This document shows, one piece after another, positions 49,030-58,235 of a DNA stretch of 64,000 nt. The position numbers and the translations under genes were made by a program. Source of the stretch: Alphaproteobacteria bacterium (GTDB taxonomy: Bacteria; Pseudomonadota; Alphaproteobacteria; GCA-016699305); assembly GCA_016699305.1 (NCBI GenBank), contig CP064970.1, positions 1,860,001 to 1,924,000 of the forward strand. Reading direction: 5' to 3'. Positions within the stretch are counted from its first letter, which is position 1; every line of letters begins with the position of its first letter. Under the pieces are notes generated by a model, which was not told where the DNA came from, did not search any database, and was given only the letters and a program-made list of their open reading frames with translations.

Positions 49030-51564
49030 TTATGTCGAGACGATAAAATTGATCAGCCTATCGACCAGAAAGATGGTCTTCTTAATCTCCTTGCCTTCCA
49101 GCTGGCGTTGCACGGGGGCTTGGGCTTTGGCTAGGGCGGCGATGTGGGATTCGTCAAGGCCCTTGGTGACATGCAGTTCGGCGCGGCGTTTGCCGTTTAC
49201 ATTGACAATCACGGTCACCGTGTCGCTGACCAGCCAGCGCTCCTCGGCCTGGGGCCAGGGGGCATGGGTCAGGCTTTCGCTATGGCCCAGGCGTTGCCAG
49301 ATTTCCTCGCACATATGCGGGGCGAAGGGGGCCAGGACCAACACGAACATCTCGGCCAGGGACTTGGGAAGCACGGCTTGGCGGCGCGCCAGATTTACGC
49401 ATTCCATCATGCGCGCGATGGCGGTGTTAAAGCGTAGGGCTTCGATATCGCGCGTCACCTTGTCCACCGTGGCGTGAATCTCGCGCAATAACGCCGGATC
49501 GGCGCTGTCGGCGGGCAGGTCTTGGACGGTGGCGCGCATCTGGCCGGTTTCAGTGTCCAGGATCATCGCCCAGGCGCGTTCCAGGAATCCATAGACGCCT
49601 TCGATGCCGTTGGTCTGCCATGGTTTGCTGGCCTCCAGCGGTCCCATGAACATTTCATAAAGGCGTAAGGCGTCGGCCCCGTATTCGGCCACCACGTCAT
49701 CCGGATTGACGACGTTGTATTTGGACTTGGACATTTTTTCGATCTTGCTGACGACCGGCGTATCCGTGCCTTTGACGAAGTTTTGCGCATCGCGCGTTTC
49801 GACGTCTTGGGGCAGATAATATTTGCCGTTTGCATCGCGGTGACTGGTGCCCAGGATAAATCCTTGGTTGAACAGTTTTTGGAACGGCTCCTTGGTCGAG
49901 ACCAGGCCGCAATCGAACAAAACCTTGTGCCAGAATCGGGCATAGAGCAGATGCAGAACCGCATGTTCGACGCCGCCGATATACAGATCCACCGGTCCCC
50001 AATATTTCTCGGCCTCGGGGCTAAAGGCTTGCGCGGCGTTATGCGGGTCCATGAAGCGCAGATAATACCAGCACGATCCCGCCCATTGCGGCATGGTGTT
50101 GGTCTCGCGCTGCAAGGTCTGGTTATCCAGGGAGACTTCGACCCAATCTTGCGCCCGTGCCAAGGGCGGGCGGCCATCATCGGTGGGGCGGTATTCGTCG
50201 ATCATGGGGAGCGTCAAGGGCAGGCTATCCGCCGGTAAGGGCAGGATGCGGCCATCGGGATGATGCAACAGCGGGAACGGCTCGCCCCAATAACGCTGGC
50301 GCGAAAACAGCCAGTCGCGCAGTTTATAGGTGATTTGACCCTCGCCCAGGCCGCGCTTTGCCAGCCAATCGATCATGCAGCGCTTGGCGGTGGCGGTGTC
50401 CATGCCGTCCAGAAAATCGGAATTCACCAACCTGCCGTCGCCGATATAGGCTTCGTCGGCGATCTCGCCGCCGCTGACGACTTCACGAATCCGAATGCCG
50501 TAGTTACGGGCGAATTCATAGTCGCGTTCGTCATGACCGGGCACGGCCATAATCGCGCCGCTGCCGTAATCCATCTTCACATAATCCGCGATCCAGATGG
50601 GGACGGGTTCGGCCGATGCAGGATTCAGCGCATAAGCGCCGGTGAAAACGCCGGTCTTTTCCTTGGCCGTGTTGATCTCGCGGTCGCGGTCCGAGACGTT
50701 GCGCGTCCAGGCGACGTAATCCTCCACCGCTTCCTTTTGATCGGGCGTGGTGATCTGCGCCACCAAAGGATGCTCGGGGGCCAGGACGCAAAACGTGGCT
50801 CCGAACAGCGTGTCGGGGCGGGTGGTGAAGACATCGAAGTGAAGCTTGTGATCGCGCAGCGCAAAGCGGACTCGCGCGCCTTCCGAACGGCCAATCCATT
50901 GCCGCTGCATCTCCATCACGCTGGGCGGCCAGTCCAGCCCTTCCAGATCGTCCACCAAGCGGTCGGCATAGGCGGTGATCCTAAGCATCCATTGACGCAT
51001 CTGACGCCGTTCCACCACATCGCCGGTTTCGATATAGCGCCCGTCTTGGACTTCCTCATTCGCCAGCACGGTGCCTTGGGCCGGACACCAGTTCACCGGC
51101 ACCTCGGCCATATAGGCCAAGCCCATCTCGTGCAATTTCAGAAAAATCCACTGGGTCCATTTATAGTAAGACGGGTCGGTCGTCGAAACCTCGCGCGTCC
51201 AGTCATAGGAAAAGCCCAGGCGTTTCATCTGGCGGCGGAAATTATCGATATTGGCGCGGGTGATATCGGCCGGATGCCGTCCTTCGCGCACGGCGGCCCG
51301 CTCGGCAGGAAGGCCAAAGGCGTCCCAGCCCATCGGATGCAGCACGTTGAATCCGTTCATGCGCTTATAGCGCGCCACAATGTCTGTGGCCGTATAGCCT
51401 TCGGGATGGCCGATATGTAGCCCAGCCCCGGACGGGTAGGGGAACATATCCAACACATAATATTTTGGCTTGGAGGTATCTGTGCCGGTTTTAAAGCATT
51501 GGCGCGCATCCCAGATATCCTGCCATTTGGATTCGATTTTCTCGGGATAATAACGATGCGGCAT
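49030..51564 (-). CDS. leuS: Leucyl-tRNA synthetase
   Basis: LeuRS charges tRNA-Leu. The 844-residue class I enzyme has the HIGH-type motif DMFPYPSGAGLHIGHPEGY, WDAFGLPAERAAV, the CP1 editing domain with TTRPDTLFGATFCVLAPEH and the GHDERDYEFA segment. The KMSKS-type motif is KMSKSKYNVVNPDD. A short C-terminal domain ends in VDRLINFIVST. The start at 51564 gives the conserved MPHRYYPEKIESKWQ; 51 further codons upstream are open but not conserved. It is convergent with the permease gene. Confidence 0.97.
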   Translation of the reverse strand: MPHRYYPEKIESKWQDIWDARQCFKTGTDTSKPKYYVLDMFPYPSGAGLHIGHPEGYTATDIVARYKRMNGFNVLHPMGWDAFGLPAERAAVREGRHPADITRANIDNFRRQMKRLGFSYDWTREVSTTDPSYYKWTQWIFLKLHEMGLAYMAEVPVNWCPAQGTVLANEEVQDGRYIETGDVVERRQMRQWMLRITAYADRLVDDLEGLDWPPSVMEMQRQWIGRSEGARVRFALRDHKLHFDVFTTRPDTLFGATFCVLAPEHPLVAQITTPDQKEAVEDYVAWTRNVSDRDREINTAKEKTGVFTGAYALNPASAEPVPIWIADYVKMDYGSGAIMAVPGHDERDYEFARNYGIRIREVVSGGEIADEAYIGDGRLVNSDFLDGMDTATAKRCMIDWLAKRGLGEGQITYKLRDWLFSRQRYWGEPFPLLHHPDGRILPLPADSLPLTLPMIDEYRPTDDGRPPLARAQDWVEVSLDNQTLQRETNTMPQWAGSCWYYLRFMDPHNAAQAFSPEAEKYWGPVDLYIGGVEHAVLHLLYARFWHKVLFDCGLVSTKEPFQKLFNQGFILGTSHRDANGKYYLPQDVETRDAQNFVKGTDTPVVSKIEKMSKSKYNVVNPDDVVAEYGADALRLYEMFMGPLEASKPWQTNGIEGVYGFLERAWAMILDTETGQMRATVQDLPADSADPALLREIHATVDKVTRDIEALRFNTAIARMMECVNLARRQAVLPKSLAEMFVLVLAPFAPHMCEEIWQRLGHSESLTHAPWPQAEERWLVSDTVTVIVNVNGKRRAELHVTKGLDESHIAALAKAQAPVQRQLEGKEIKKTIFLVDRLINFIVST

Positions 51565-51833
51565 GGTCTTTTCCCTTGGGTCCAAGAACGTCATTAAGCT
51601 TTGTTTTACGCTACGCTTAAGAGACGGCGCAAGAAAATGAAGCTTGGACTTTTTAAAGCCGAGCCGAATAACGCGCCACCGGTTATGTCCAACGTATTGA
51701 AATAAATGATATAAATTCATGGATTGCGGTAATGGGTTTGTTTGGTGCCGAGCGGCATTATTTCAGGATTTCTTCATATTCCAGGTTGAGAATCGAGGGT
51801 AAGAGATGTTCCTCCAAGCCGCGGACAAGCGAT

Positions 51834-52040
51834 ATGCAAATTTCTCCCACCCCATCTCAACCACCTGCCGTCCAGACGCAGCCTGCGGCGCACGCGGCTC
51901 CTGTGATGCGCGCATCAACGCAAGTCGCGGCCTCTCCTATGACGCGGCAAGCGGTGGAATCCCCTGTCAGGGACAGCGCAACCAACCACGCTCATGGACG
52001 GCGCGCGCCGCGCGGATCGATTGTCGATCGGCGGGTTTAG
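51834..52040 (+). CDS. Small Pro/Ala-rich protein
   Basis: A 68-codon ORF encodes a Pro/Gln/Ala/Thr-rich protein with a basic C-terminus ending RGSIVDRRV. Small disordered proteins with an R-G-x-x-V-D ending are familiar from alphaproteobacterial genomes, but I cannot name a family. Third-position GC is high in this frame, unlike the bases just up- and downstream, which supports coding. There is no strong ribosome-binding site. An earlier in-frame ATG at 51732 would add 34 residues of poorer quality. Confidence 0.45.
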   Translation: MQISPTPSQPPAVQTQPAAHAAPVMRASTQVAASPMTRQAVESPVRDSATNHAHGRRAPRGSIVDRRV

Positions 52041-52376
52041 TATTCTCGAGGCATATTATCTCAACAGCCCCTTTTTTATCCGCCGCTGTGGCTGTCAATA
52101 TGACTTTTACCGACAAAGATCTCCAAACGCCGTATTCATATCTGCGATACCTGGACGAATAAGCCAGAGCGTCTGACATACACTCGCTCCCTCTCATCTT
52201 GGAACAAGACACATCCAGCGATAATCCATGGCATCCCCGAATAGGGGGTGAGGCCATATTTATGGTTAACCCAATGTGATGGGTCGCATTCAATTCAAGA
52301 GTTGCTATAGCAAGAACGTTTCGTATAAATTAATATAATCTTAACGAAATATGATCCAGGCAGAGGGAGTAGCAAA
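52041..52376. promoter_or_regulatory. AT-rich region upstream of the HtrA-like protease
   Basis: No gene is supported in this 336-base stretch. A perfect 12-bp palindrome TTGCTATAGCAA at 52302-52313 overlaps a plausible -35 box, with TATAAA at 52324-52329 as -10. TATAAT at 52334-52339 is an alternative -10. The palindrome is a possible operator for the protease gene. Confidence 0.4.
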
Positions 52377-53618
52377 ATGAACCAAAATAAGATTGATCAG
52401 GGAATGATAATGCGTGCCCAGATTCGGCGCAGCAGTCGGCGGCGGCGGATGGAGATGGAAAGAGCGCGGTGTCATCAGCGTCAAGATGCGCATGTCCAGG
52501 CTTTTGTGACCCGGGAGTACCAGATACGCCGCATGGGTGTGTTGATAGGACTGATGGTGGGGTTGGCGCTGATCTTGGCGGTGATGCCCCTTCGTACAGC
52601 GCATGCCTGCGAGGCATCAGAAGGCGTGGCTAGCGCGGTGTTTGATAAAGTCTCGCACGCGGTAGTCGCCGTTGAAGGGCGTCAGGGTAGCAATCAAGTT
52701 TTTGGTGCGGCGTTCTTCTGGGATAATCAGGGCACATTGATGACCAGCGGCCACGTTGTGGGTGAGGGTATGGTGGTGCGTCTGGCCGGAGGCCAGACCG
52801 TGACCCCCACACTGATCGGTGTTGATCGGGAGAGCGACGTGGCTTTGTTGCGCCTTCCTGCATCGGTGGTTAGCGCGGCACTTCCGGCCACCACAGCCAC
52901 GGCCAGCAAGGTGGGACAACCGGTTCTGGCGCTAGGGAATCCATTTGGCGTGGGAGTGAGCCTGTCGCGAGGGATCATTAGTGGATTGAACCGGACCATC
53001 TCGACCGGCCCTGGTCGTTCGATTATGGGGACAGTGCAGACGGATGCCAGTCTCAATCCCGGCAATTCGGGCGGACCTTTATTGAATATGTGCGGCCAGT
53101 TGATCGGCATGAACGCCACCATCATATCACCCGCAGGGGGCACGAATACAGGCGTGGGCTTTGCCTTGCCGGTTGAAAAGTTGCGCCTGGCGGCGGCGCG
53201 CATTCTATCGAACGCGAGGCAAACAGCATCGTCGATAGACAATGCGGCCATAGAGCCATCACATGGCATATTGTTGGCCCAATCCGATCCCGTCCATGCG
53301 AGATCCTCCATGTCATCTCCGGCGGCGTCGACCAGTATGGCTGCCCCTTTGGGTTTTGTGGGGCGTGTACAGGAGGGGGTACCTGGCGTTATCGTCGTGA
53401 AGGTCGATCCTCAATCGCGTGCCGAGCGCGGCGGCAGCCTTCCAGGGGATGTGATCGTCTCGGCGAACGGCCGACATGTGCGTTCACACCAAGACCTCTC
53501 CGCCGCCTTGAATGAGGGCGCGCAAGAAGTGGTGCTCGGCATCCACCGTGCCGGTCAGACGCACCAGTTACGGATTGGGGCGGACCCCGTGAGCTGGACA
53601 GAGGCTGGGCGGAATTAA
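52377..53618 (+). CDS. Membrane-anchored trypsin-like serine protease with PDZ domain (HtrA/DegP type)
   Basis: The 413-residue protein has an Arg-rich cytoplasmic N-terminus, one membrane helix at about residues 53-71 and then a periplasmic S1C protease. The catalytic triad is His126 (MTSGHVV), Asp154 (RESDVALLRL) and Ser231 (LNPGNSGGPL). A linker and a single C-terminal PDZ domain follow (VIVVKVDPQSRAERGGSLPGDVIVSANGRHV). This layout matches DegS-like anchored HtrA proteins. Two cysteines, CEAS just after the helix and MCGQ after the active site, could be paired. The start at 52377 follows AGGGAG. It is convergent with the large exported protein gene. Confidence 0.9.
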   Translation: MNQNKIDQGMIMRAQIRRSSRRRRMEMERARCHQRQDAHVQAFVTREYQIRRMGVLIGLMVGLALILAVMPLRTAHACEASEGVASAVFDKVSHAVVAVEGRQGSNQVFGAAFFWDNQGTLMTSGHVVGEGMVVRLAGGQTVTPTLIGVDRESDVALLRLPASVVSAALPATTATASKVGQPVLALGNPFGVGVSLSRGIISGLNRTISTGPGRSIMGTVQTDASLNPGNSGGPLLNMCGQLIGMNATIISPAGGTNTGVGFALPVEKLRLAAARILSNARQTASSIDNAAIEPSHGILLAQSDPVHARSSMSSPAASTSMAAPLGFVGRVQEGVPGVIVVKVDPQSRAERGGSLPGDVIVSANGRHVRSHQDLSAALNEGAQEVVLGIHRAGQTHQLRIGADPVSWTEAGRN

Positions 53619-53683
53619 GAGAGGGGCTCGCGCCACAAGATCACTCGTTATCTGTGCGAAGCATTTTGAGATTTTTTTGATTC

Positions 53684-55720
53684 TTAACGGGTCGCGGGAT
53701 GCTGTTTGTCCCTCGGGGCATCCAAGGCCATCGGCCCGCCGATGCGTTCGGCCAGGGCCTCGCGGGCCAGATCGGCCGCCGCGCCCGAAAGACCCACGGC
53801 CCGCAGCGCCATGATGGCCCGCGCCGTTATGAAGATGGGCGTCTTGCCGGGCCCCTCGCGCAATAGACTAAGAACCAACAGCACAGTCTGTCCCTGTCTT
53901 CCTGCGGGAGCGGCGCGAGCCAACATCCCTAGTGACGTGGAAATCGAAGGCGAGAGCGAGGATTCGAGATCGTCATCATTCCGCGCAGCTTGGGCATCAA
54001 GCCACATATCGTCAGACACGCCAAAGCCCAGCGCCTCGAACACGGTCAAAATATCAGCCAAAGGCACCGCGCGTCCGCCGCCGGATTCGCGCGTGACGCC
54101 TTCTGCCCAAGTCGCCATGTCGTCCTGGCGCACGAAACCCGCCAAAAAGGCTAGAGGCCAAAGGGCGTAAGCCTGTTGTCGCGCCTTGGTGGAGGTCGCC
54201 CCTTCCCGAGCGAGAGCTTCATACCAAGGCCGCGACGCAGCCATCCGGCCACGAATCAGCAACACCCGCGCAGCATGGGAGTTTAAAGACGATTCCTCAT
54301 CGTCCGAGGGAGCCTGGCCCTCTAACAATGTCTCGGCTACCTCGCCAATGGCGCTTTGAGCCTCGGCAGGTGAGAGAGAGGTAAGGAACGCCGATGTCAC
54401 CTTACCCTTGGTGTCGGCATCTTTGGCTGCTCCTGCAGCTTGATACAAGGCCGCGCGCGCCATGGCGTCCTGCGCCTTGCCGGCCAAGGCTTTGCTCAAC
54501 ACATCCGGCTTGACCACATAATCGCGGTACACATTCATCAGTTCACGCGCATCAAGCCCCATATGCAAGGCCATACGTTCGGCCGCCAATACGCGCGACG
54601 CGCCATCGGCGGCGCGCATGGGCAATGCAAAGCCTAAACTCTCCAGGCCGACACTCTGCCACGCGCTGTGCGGCAAGGGCAGGTCAAGCAGACGCAAAAG
54701 CGCCACATGCAGGGCGTCAAGCGGCGTCTTTCCACTGGCATCGGTCACCGCGCGCGGCAAAGCTTTGTCTGGCAATGTCAGGGCATGGGCCAGATCGATA
54801 AACGCCAAGTCCGGAGTGCTGGAATCGGCCAGCAGAGTCGCGCCCAATTGCGCTTCGCGCAATTTGCCCACGCGCAAATGGCACAGCACCGACAATTTCC
54901 CCCAGAAGGCTTGCTGGAAACGCTCAAGAAAATCAGGCAAGCGGTCACACGCAGTGGCCGCTTGACCTTCCAGGATCGAGGCCGTGGCCCAGACGCGCCA
55001 CAAAGGCTCGTCGCCTTGCGTGTCGGCAGTCCCGCGCGGCAGGCGTTCGGCCAGCGCCTTGGCCATATCCGGCGCGCCGGTGCCAAGCAGCCACTGCGCG
55101 CGCAACGAGATCAGACTGCGCGATACGCGCTCGTTCGCATCACCCTCAGGCGGTGCGCCGGTACTGGCGGCCAATCGATGCGCCAATGCCCGCCAGAAAG
55201 GGGACGGGGGGGCATCCAGTGTCGCCAATTCGTTCAAACTGGTTTCCACGAAATGCCGCGAGGTATCACGCCACAAGGTGCTTGAGAGTCCCCCTGCGGA
55301 AGGATCTAGCAACCCGGCCGCTTCGGCCAAAGGCGGGGCCAAGGTCTCGACCGCGATCTCCCGGCTCTCGGGAACATCCGCGCCGCGCAAACTGGGCGTG
55401 GACGCGCGCAACTGTGCCGCGGCGGGCGGCAAAGGCGGCGGTAATGAAGACAGATTATCCTGTCCGATGGAAACTGAATTTGTCTTAGGCAACGCTTCGG
55501 GAAATACATCCACCGTGGAGGGGGAAGGTGATGCGGTTTCGACCGCAAAAGGAGGCTCGGCCACAACCACTGAAGGGGGAACAGCGGGGGCTTGGGTGGC
55601 TGCCAGGGCAAGCCCTGTCATCATCTGGCATGAAAGACCCCATCCAACGGCCAACGCCGACTGGAGCCATAATTTGGAAGACCGCCGATTACTCGACAAT
55701 GGCCGACGACAGACGGTCAT
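53684..55720 (-). CDS. Large exported helical-repeat protein of unknown function
   Basis: The 678-residue protein starts with a basic region and a signal-like hydrophobic segment (SALAVGWGLSCQMMTGLALAAT). A Pro/Ser/Val-rich linker to about residue 110 follows. The rest, about 550 residues, is Ala/Leu-rich and helical, resembling TPR-like arrays (ARAALYQAAGAAKDADTKG, AARVLLIRGRMAASRPWYEALARE). I do not recognise the family. The start at 55720 lies inside the preceding small ORF and overlaps it by 32 bases; the two are probably translationally coupled. The gene is divergent from aroK. Confidence 0.72.
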   Translation of the reverse strand: MTVCRRPLSSNRRSSKLWLQSALAVGWGLSCQMMTGLALAATQAPAVPPSVVVAEPPFAVETASPSPSTVDVFPEALPKTNSVSIGQDNLSSLPPPLPPAAAQLRASTPSLRGADVPESREIAVETLAPPLAEAAGLLDPSAGGLSSTLWRDTSRHFVETSLNELATLDAPPSPFWRALAHRLAASTGAPPEGDANERVSRSLISLRAQWLLGTGAPDMAKALAERLPRGTADTQGDEPLWRVWATASILEGQAATACDRLPDFLERFQQAFWGKLSVLCHLRVGKLREAQLGATLLADSSTPDLAFIDLAHALTLPDKALPRAVTDASGKTPLDALHVALLRLLDLPLPHSAWQSVGLESLGFALPMRAADGASRVLAAERMALHMGLDARELMNVYRDYVVKPDVLSKALAGKAQDAMARAALYQAAGAAKDADTKGKVTSAFLTSLSPAEAQSAIGEVAETLLEGQAPSDDEESSLNSHAARVLLIRGRMAASRPWYEALAREGATSTKARQQAYALWPLAFLAGFVRQDDMATWAEGVTRESGGGRAVPLADILTVFEALGFGVSDDMWLDAQAARNDDDLESSLSPSISTSLGMLARAAPAGRQGQTVLLVLSLLREGPGKTPIFITARAIMALRAVGLSGAAADLAREALAERIGGPMALDAPRDKQHPATR

Positions 55721-55838
55721 TGGACAAGCTCCGCTCGATCTTGGCCAAAACGGGCGCGTGATTCTCTGTGCGGTACCACAGCAAGCCCACACCCAGAACG
55801 GCCACCACCAGAATCGCCCCCAACACATAACGCAGCAT
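55689..55838 (-). CDS. Small single-span membrane protein
   Basis: A 49-residue ORF encodes a short protein with one clear membrane helix (YVLGAILVVAVLGVGLLWY) and a polar tail (ENHAPVLAKIERSLSNDRL). It is preceded by a weak ribosome-binding site (GGGA) and overlaps the start of the large exported protein in another frame. It is too short for homology, but the helix and overlap make it likely real. It may anchor or couple expression of the downstream protein. Confidence 0.58.
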   Translation of the reverse strand: MLRYVLGAILVVAVLGVGLLWYRTENHAPVLAKIERSLSNDRLSSAIVE

Positions 55839-55940
55839 GTTTGAATCCCTTTTCTCCGGATGTCGCCTCGTTCGTCTTAGCATATTAGGACCCTGGATGC
55901 ATCTTGGCTCAAGACTATGTTATAGCCAGAGCGTGGTCGA

Positions 55941-56534
55941 ATGAACAGTCGGAACGAGGGCATTCCTATCTTGAGCTGGTTTCCTAAGCGCAGCATTGTC
56001 CTTGTCGGTCTGATGGGCTGTGGAAAAAGCAGCATCGGGCGGCGTTTGGCTGCGCACTTGGCGCTACCCTTTTCCGATTCGGATATGGAAGTTGAAGAAG
56101 CTGCCGGATGCTCAGTGGAGCAGATATTCGACCACTACGGCGAGGAGGATTTTCGCCGTGGAGAACGCCGCGTGATCGAACGCTTGCTGGAAGGTCCCTT
56201 ACAGGTCATTGCAACCGGAGGGGGCGCATTCATAGATGTTCACTCGCGAAAGATAATCAAGGACAAAGCGCGCTCGGTCTGGCTAAAAGCGGAACTGAAC
56301 GTGTTGGTTTCGCGCACCACTCATGGCCCACGCCGCCATACACGGCCTTTGTTGAACGAGGGCGATCCCGTCAAGGTCTTGGAGCGATTGATGGAGCAAC
56401 GGTATCCAATCTACGCGCATGCCGATATCACCGTTGAAACCTGGCATACGCCCCCCGAAGAGACGGTTCAGCGTGTTTTGAGTGCCCTACGAAATTTTAA
56501 CGAGAAAGCGATAGAGCAAACCGCTGCATCTTAA
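55941..56534 (+). CDS. aroK: Shikimate kinase
   Basis: AroK phosphorylates shikimate in the pathway to chorismate. The 197-residue protein has the P-loop GLMGCGKSSIGRRLA, the shikimate-binding FSDSDMEVEEAAG, IFDHYGEEDFRRGERRVI, the ATGGGAFID glycine motif and RPLLNEGDP in the lid. aroB normally follows aroK in alphaproteobacteria. Here the next gene is convergent, and the two stop codons overlap by 4 bases (TTAA), so aroB must be elsewhere. Confidence 0.94.
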   Translation: MNSRNEGIPILSWFPKRSIVLVGLMGCGKSSIGRRLAAHLALPFSDSDMEVEEAAGCSVEQIFDHYGEEDFRRGERRVIERLLEGPLQVIATGGGAFIDVHSRKIIKDKARSVWLKAELNVLVSRTTHGPRRHTRPLLNEGDPVKVLERLMEQRYPIYAHADITVETWHTPPEETVQRVLSALRNFNEKAIEQTAAS

Positions 56535-56941
56535 CGGCTCGCCTCATGCCGCAGATGCGCCTGGCCCACTTGCAAAGCCGTGCGCCGGTTTTCATGCGTT
56601 AGCCAGGTTAATTCAGGCAATCCGCCGCCATGACCAGCGCGCAAATGTCCCTCTTCGGTTGCCGCTGTGCGAAAATATGCCATCACAAACACGCGAATCG
56701 CCGCCGTCAGCGACGTGCCAGACCGCCGATGTTCATCAATTAAAGCGCAGATACGGTGAATACCGGACCTTTCCCGGCGACATATTTCCTGCAACGCAGC
56801 CCACATCTCCGGCTCTAACCTCACGCTGGTGCGTCGGGAAGCCAGGCTGATATTGCGGCTGACCAATGTGCTACAACGCACAGACGCTCCCTTGATCACC
56901 GGACCTAGCGCCGCTTCGACATGTGCTTGATCATGAACCAT
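56531..56941 (-). CDS. Ribbon-helix-helix domain protein (RHH_4 type)
   Basis: The 136-residue protein has a ribbon-helix-helix core: the strand SVRLEPEMW, helix WAALQEICRRERSGIHRICALIDEHR and helix SLTAAIRVFVMAYFRTAA. This matches the RHH_4 family found alone in alphaproteobacteria and assumed to bind DNA. The start at 56941 (AGGGGAAG upstream) is better than the TTG at 56992. The gene is convergent and overlapping with aroK. A role as a repressor is likely from the fold; the target is unknown. Confidence 0.82.
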   Translation of the reverse strand: MVHDQAHVEAALGPVIKGASVRCSTLVSRNISLASRRTSVRLEPEMWAALQEICRRERSGIHRICALIDEHRRSGTSLTAAIRVFVMAYFRTAATEEGHLRAGHGGGLPELTWLTHENRRTALQVGQAHLRHEASR

Positions 56942-57260
56942 TGCGTCTTCCCCTAGCAAGTCTGTCGCGTCCTCATAAGGTTGTATCGCCAATTCTTAAA
57001 AAAACTTGAAGTTGTATATACCAAATCATCATTTCTTGGCAAGGCCCTTCGCTTGTGGCATGGCGGCACATTTTCCCAGACATGGTTGCCCTTACACGAT
57101 AGGAATTATACTGATCCGATATGGCCGCAATCTGCCATATTCTATCACGACAATGGAATTGTTATTTTTGCGCATTGCTTAGATGGCTGGCTTGTTGACA
57201 AATCAAAGGTGAACTTGTTTCTTGATGGCAGATCACCCCATTCGCAACCGCTAGGGTCGT

Positions 57261-58199
57261 ATGTCTATGCTTCAAGATTTACAACGCCCCGCCGCTTTGC
57301 GTCCTGGCGACACCATCGGTGTTGTCGCGCCCTCTTGTTGGCTGGATGAGGGCAAGATCCAAGCCGCTACGGCCTTGCTGGAACAGGCTGGATATCGCGT
57401 GCATGTGCAGCCTCAAGTGCATGCGCGGCACAATATTTTTGCCGGCGATGATGCCACCCGCGCCCAAGGCGTCATGGAAGCCTTTTGCAACCCCGAGATT
57501 CGCGCCATTTTATGTGCGCGGGGCGGGTCGGGAGCTTATCGCGTCGTAGATTTGCTGGATTACGAAGTCATCGCCAGGAATCCAAAAATCTTCTGCGGCT
57601 TTAGCGATATGACGGCGCTGCTGCATATCCTGCAAAGACGCAGCCGATTGGTGACCTATCACGGTACCATGCTTTGGGGCCTGGTGACCCATGCCGATCC
57701 ACGATTAACGCAACATCTGCTGGATATGTTGGCAGGGAACGTCCAAGACTTCCCGATGGACCAAACCCATGTTCTGAATTCGGGCACGGCGCAAGGATGC
57801 TTATTGGGCGGCAATCTTTCGGTCTTTCTCACGTTGCTGGGCACGCCGGACCAACCCGACCCCAAGGGTAAAATCTTATTTTTGGAAGATCTGTGCGAAG
57901 AATATTATGCGGTGGACCGTTCACTGCACCATATGAAGCGGGCCGGGATGTTCGAAGGCATAGCCGGTTTTATCCTAGGTGAGATGGTGGATATGCATGA
58001 CAAGGCCGATAACGGCCCCTATGGCATTTCCTTGGCACAGATGCTGCATGACGTGCTGCCGCCCGGCATCCCCGTTGTCATGAACGCGCCATGTGGGCAC
58101 GGCTCGATGCTGGCCACCTATCCGTTAGGAGTCCCTGTGCGATTTGAAGCCACAGCCAGCGGTGCAACTTTGCGCCTGATGGAAGCGGCTGTTGGTTGA
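57261..58199 (+). CDS. LD-carboxypeptidase (peptidase family S66)
   Basis: S66 enzymes remove the terminal D-Ala from murein tetrapeptides in cell-wall recycling, or act on related peptides. The 312-residue protein has ALRPGDTIGVVAPSCW, ILCARGGSGAYRVVDLLDY, KIFCGFSDMTALLHI (the Ser after GF is the nucleophile), ILFLEDLCEEYYAVDRSLHHM with the catalytic Glu, and the late APCGHGS His. All three triad positions are present. It is divergent from the ribbon-helix-helix gene across 319 bases of AT-rich DNA (56942-57260). That stretch holds nothing else I can support. Confidence 0.9.
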   Translation: MSMLQDLQRPAALRPGDTIGVVAPSCWLDEGKIQAATALLEQAGYRVHVQPQVHARHNIFAGDDATRAQGVMEAFCNPEIRAILCARGGSGAYRVVDLLDYEVIARNPKIFCGFSDMTALLHILQRRSRLVTYHGTMLWGLVTHADPRLTQHLLDMLAGNVQDFPMDQTHVLNSGTAQGCLLGGNLSVFLTLLGTPDQPDPKGKILFLEDLCEEYYAVDRSLHHMKRAGMFEGIAGFILGEMVDMHDKADNGPYGISLAQMLHDVLPPGIPVVMNAPCGHGSMLATYPLGVPVRFEATASGATLRLMEAAVG

Positions 58200-58235
58200 T
58201 GAAACAGCCATCATCTGGCGGATAATAAAAGTTTA

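Noticed and set aside
52100..52162. A 20-codon ORF in the AT-rich region before the protease
   Set aside because: There is no ribosome-binding site and no distinguishing codon content, so it is likely chance.
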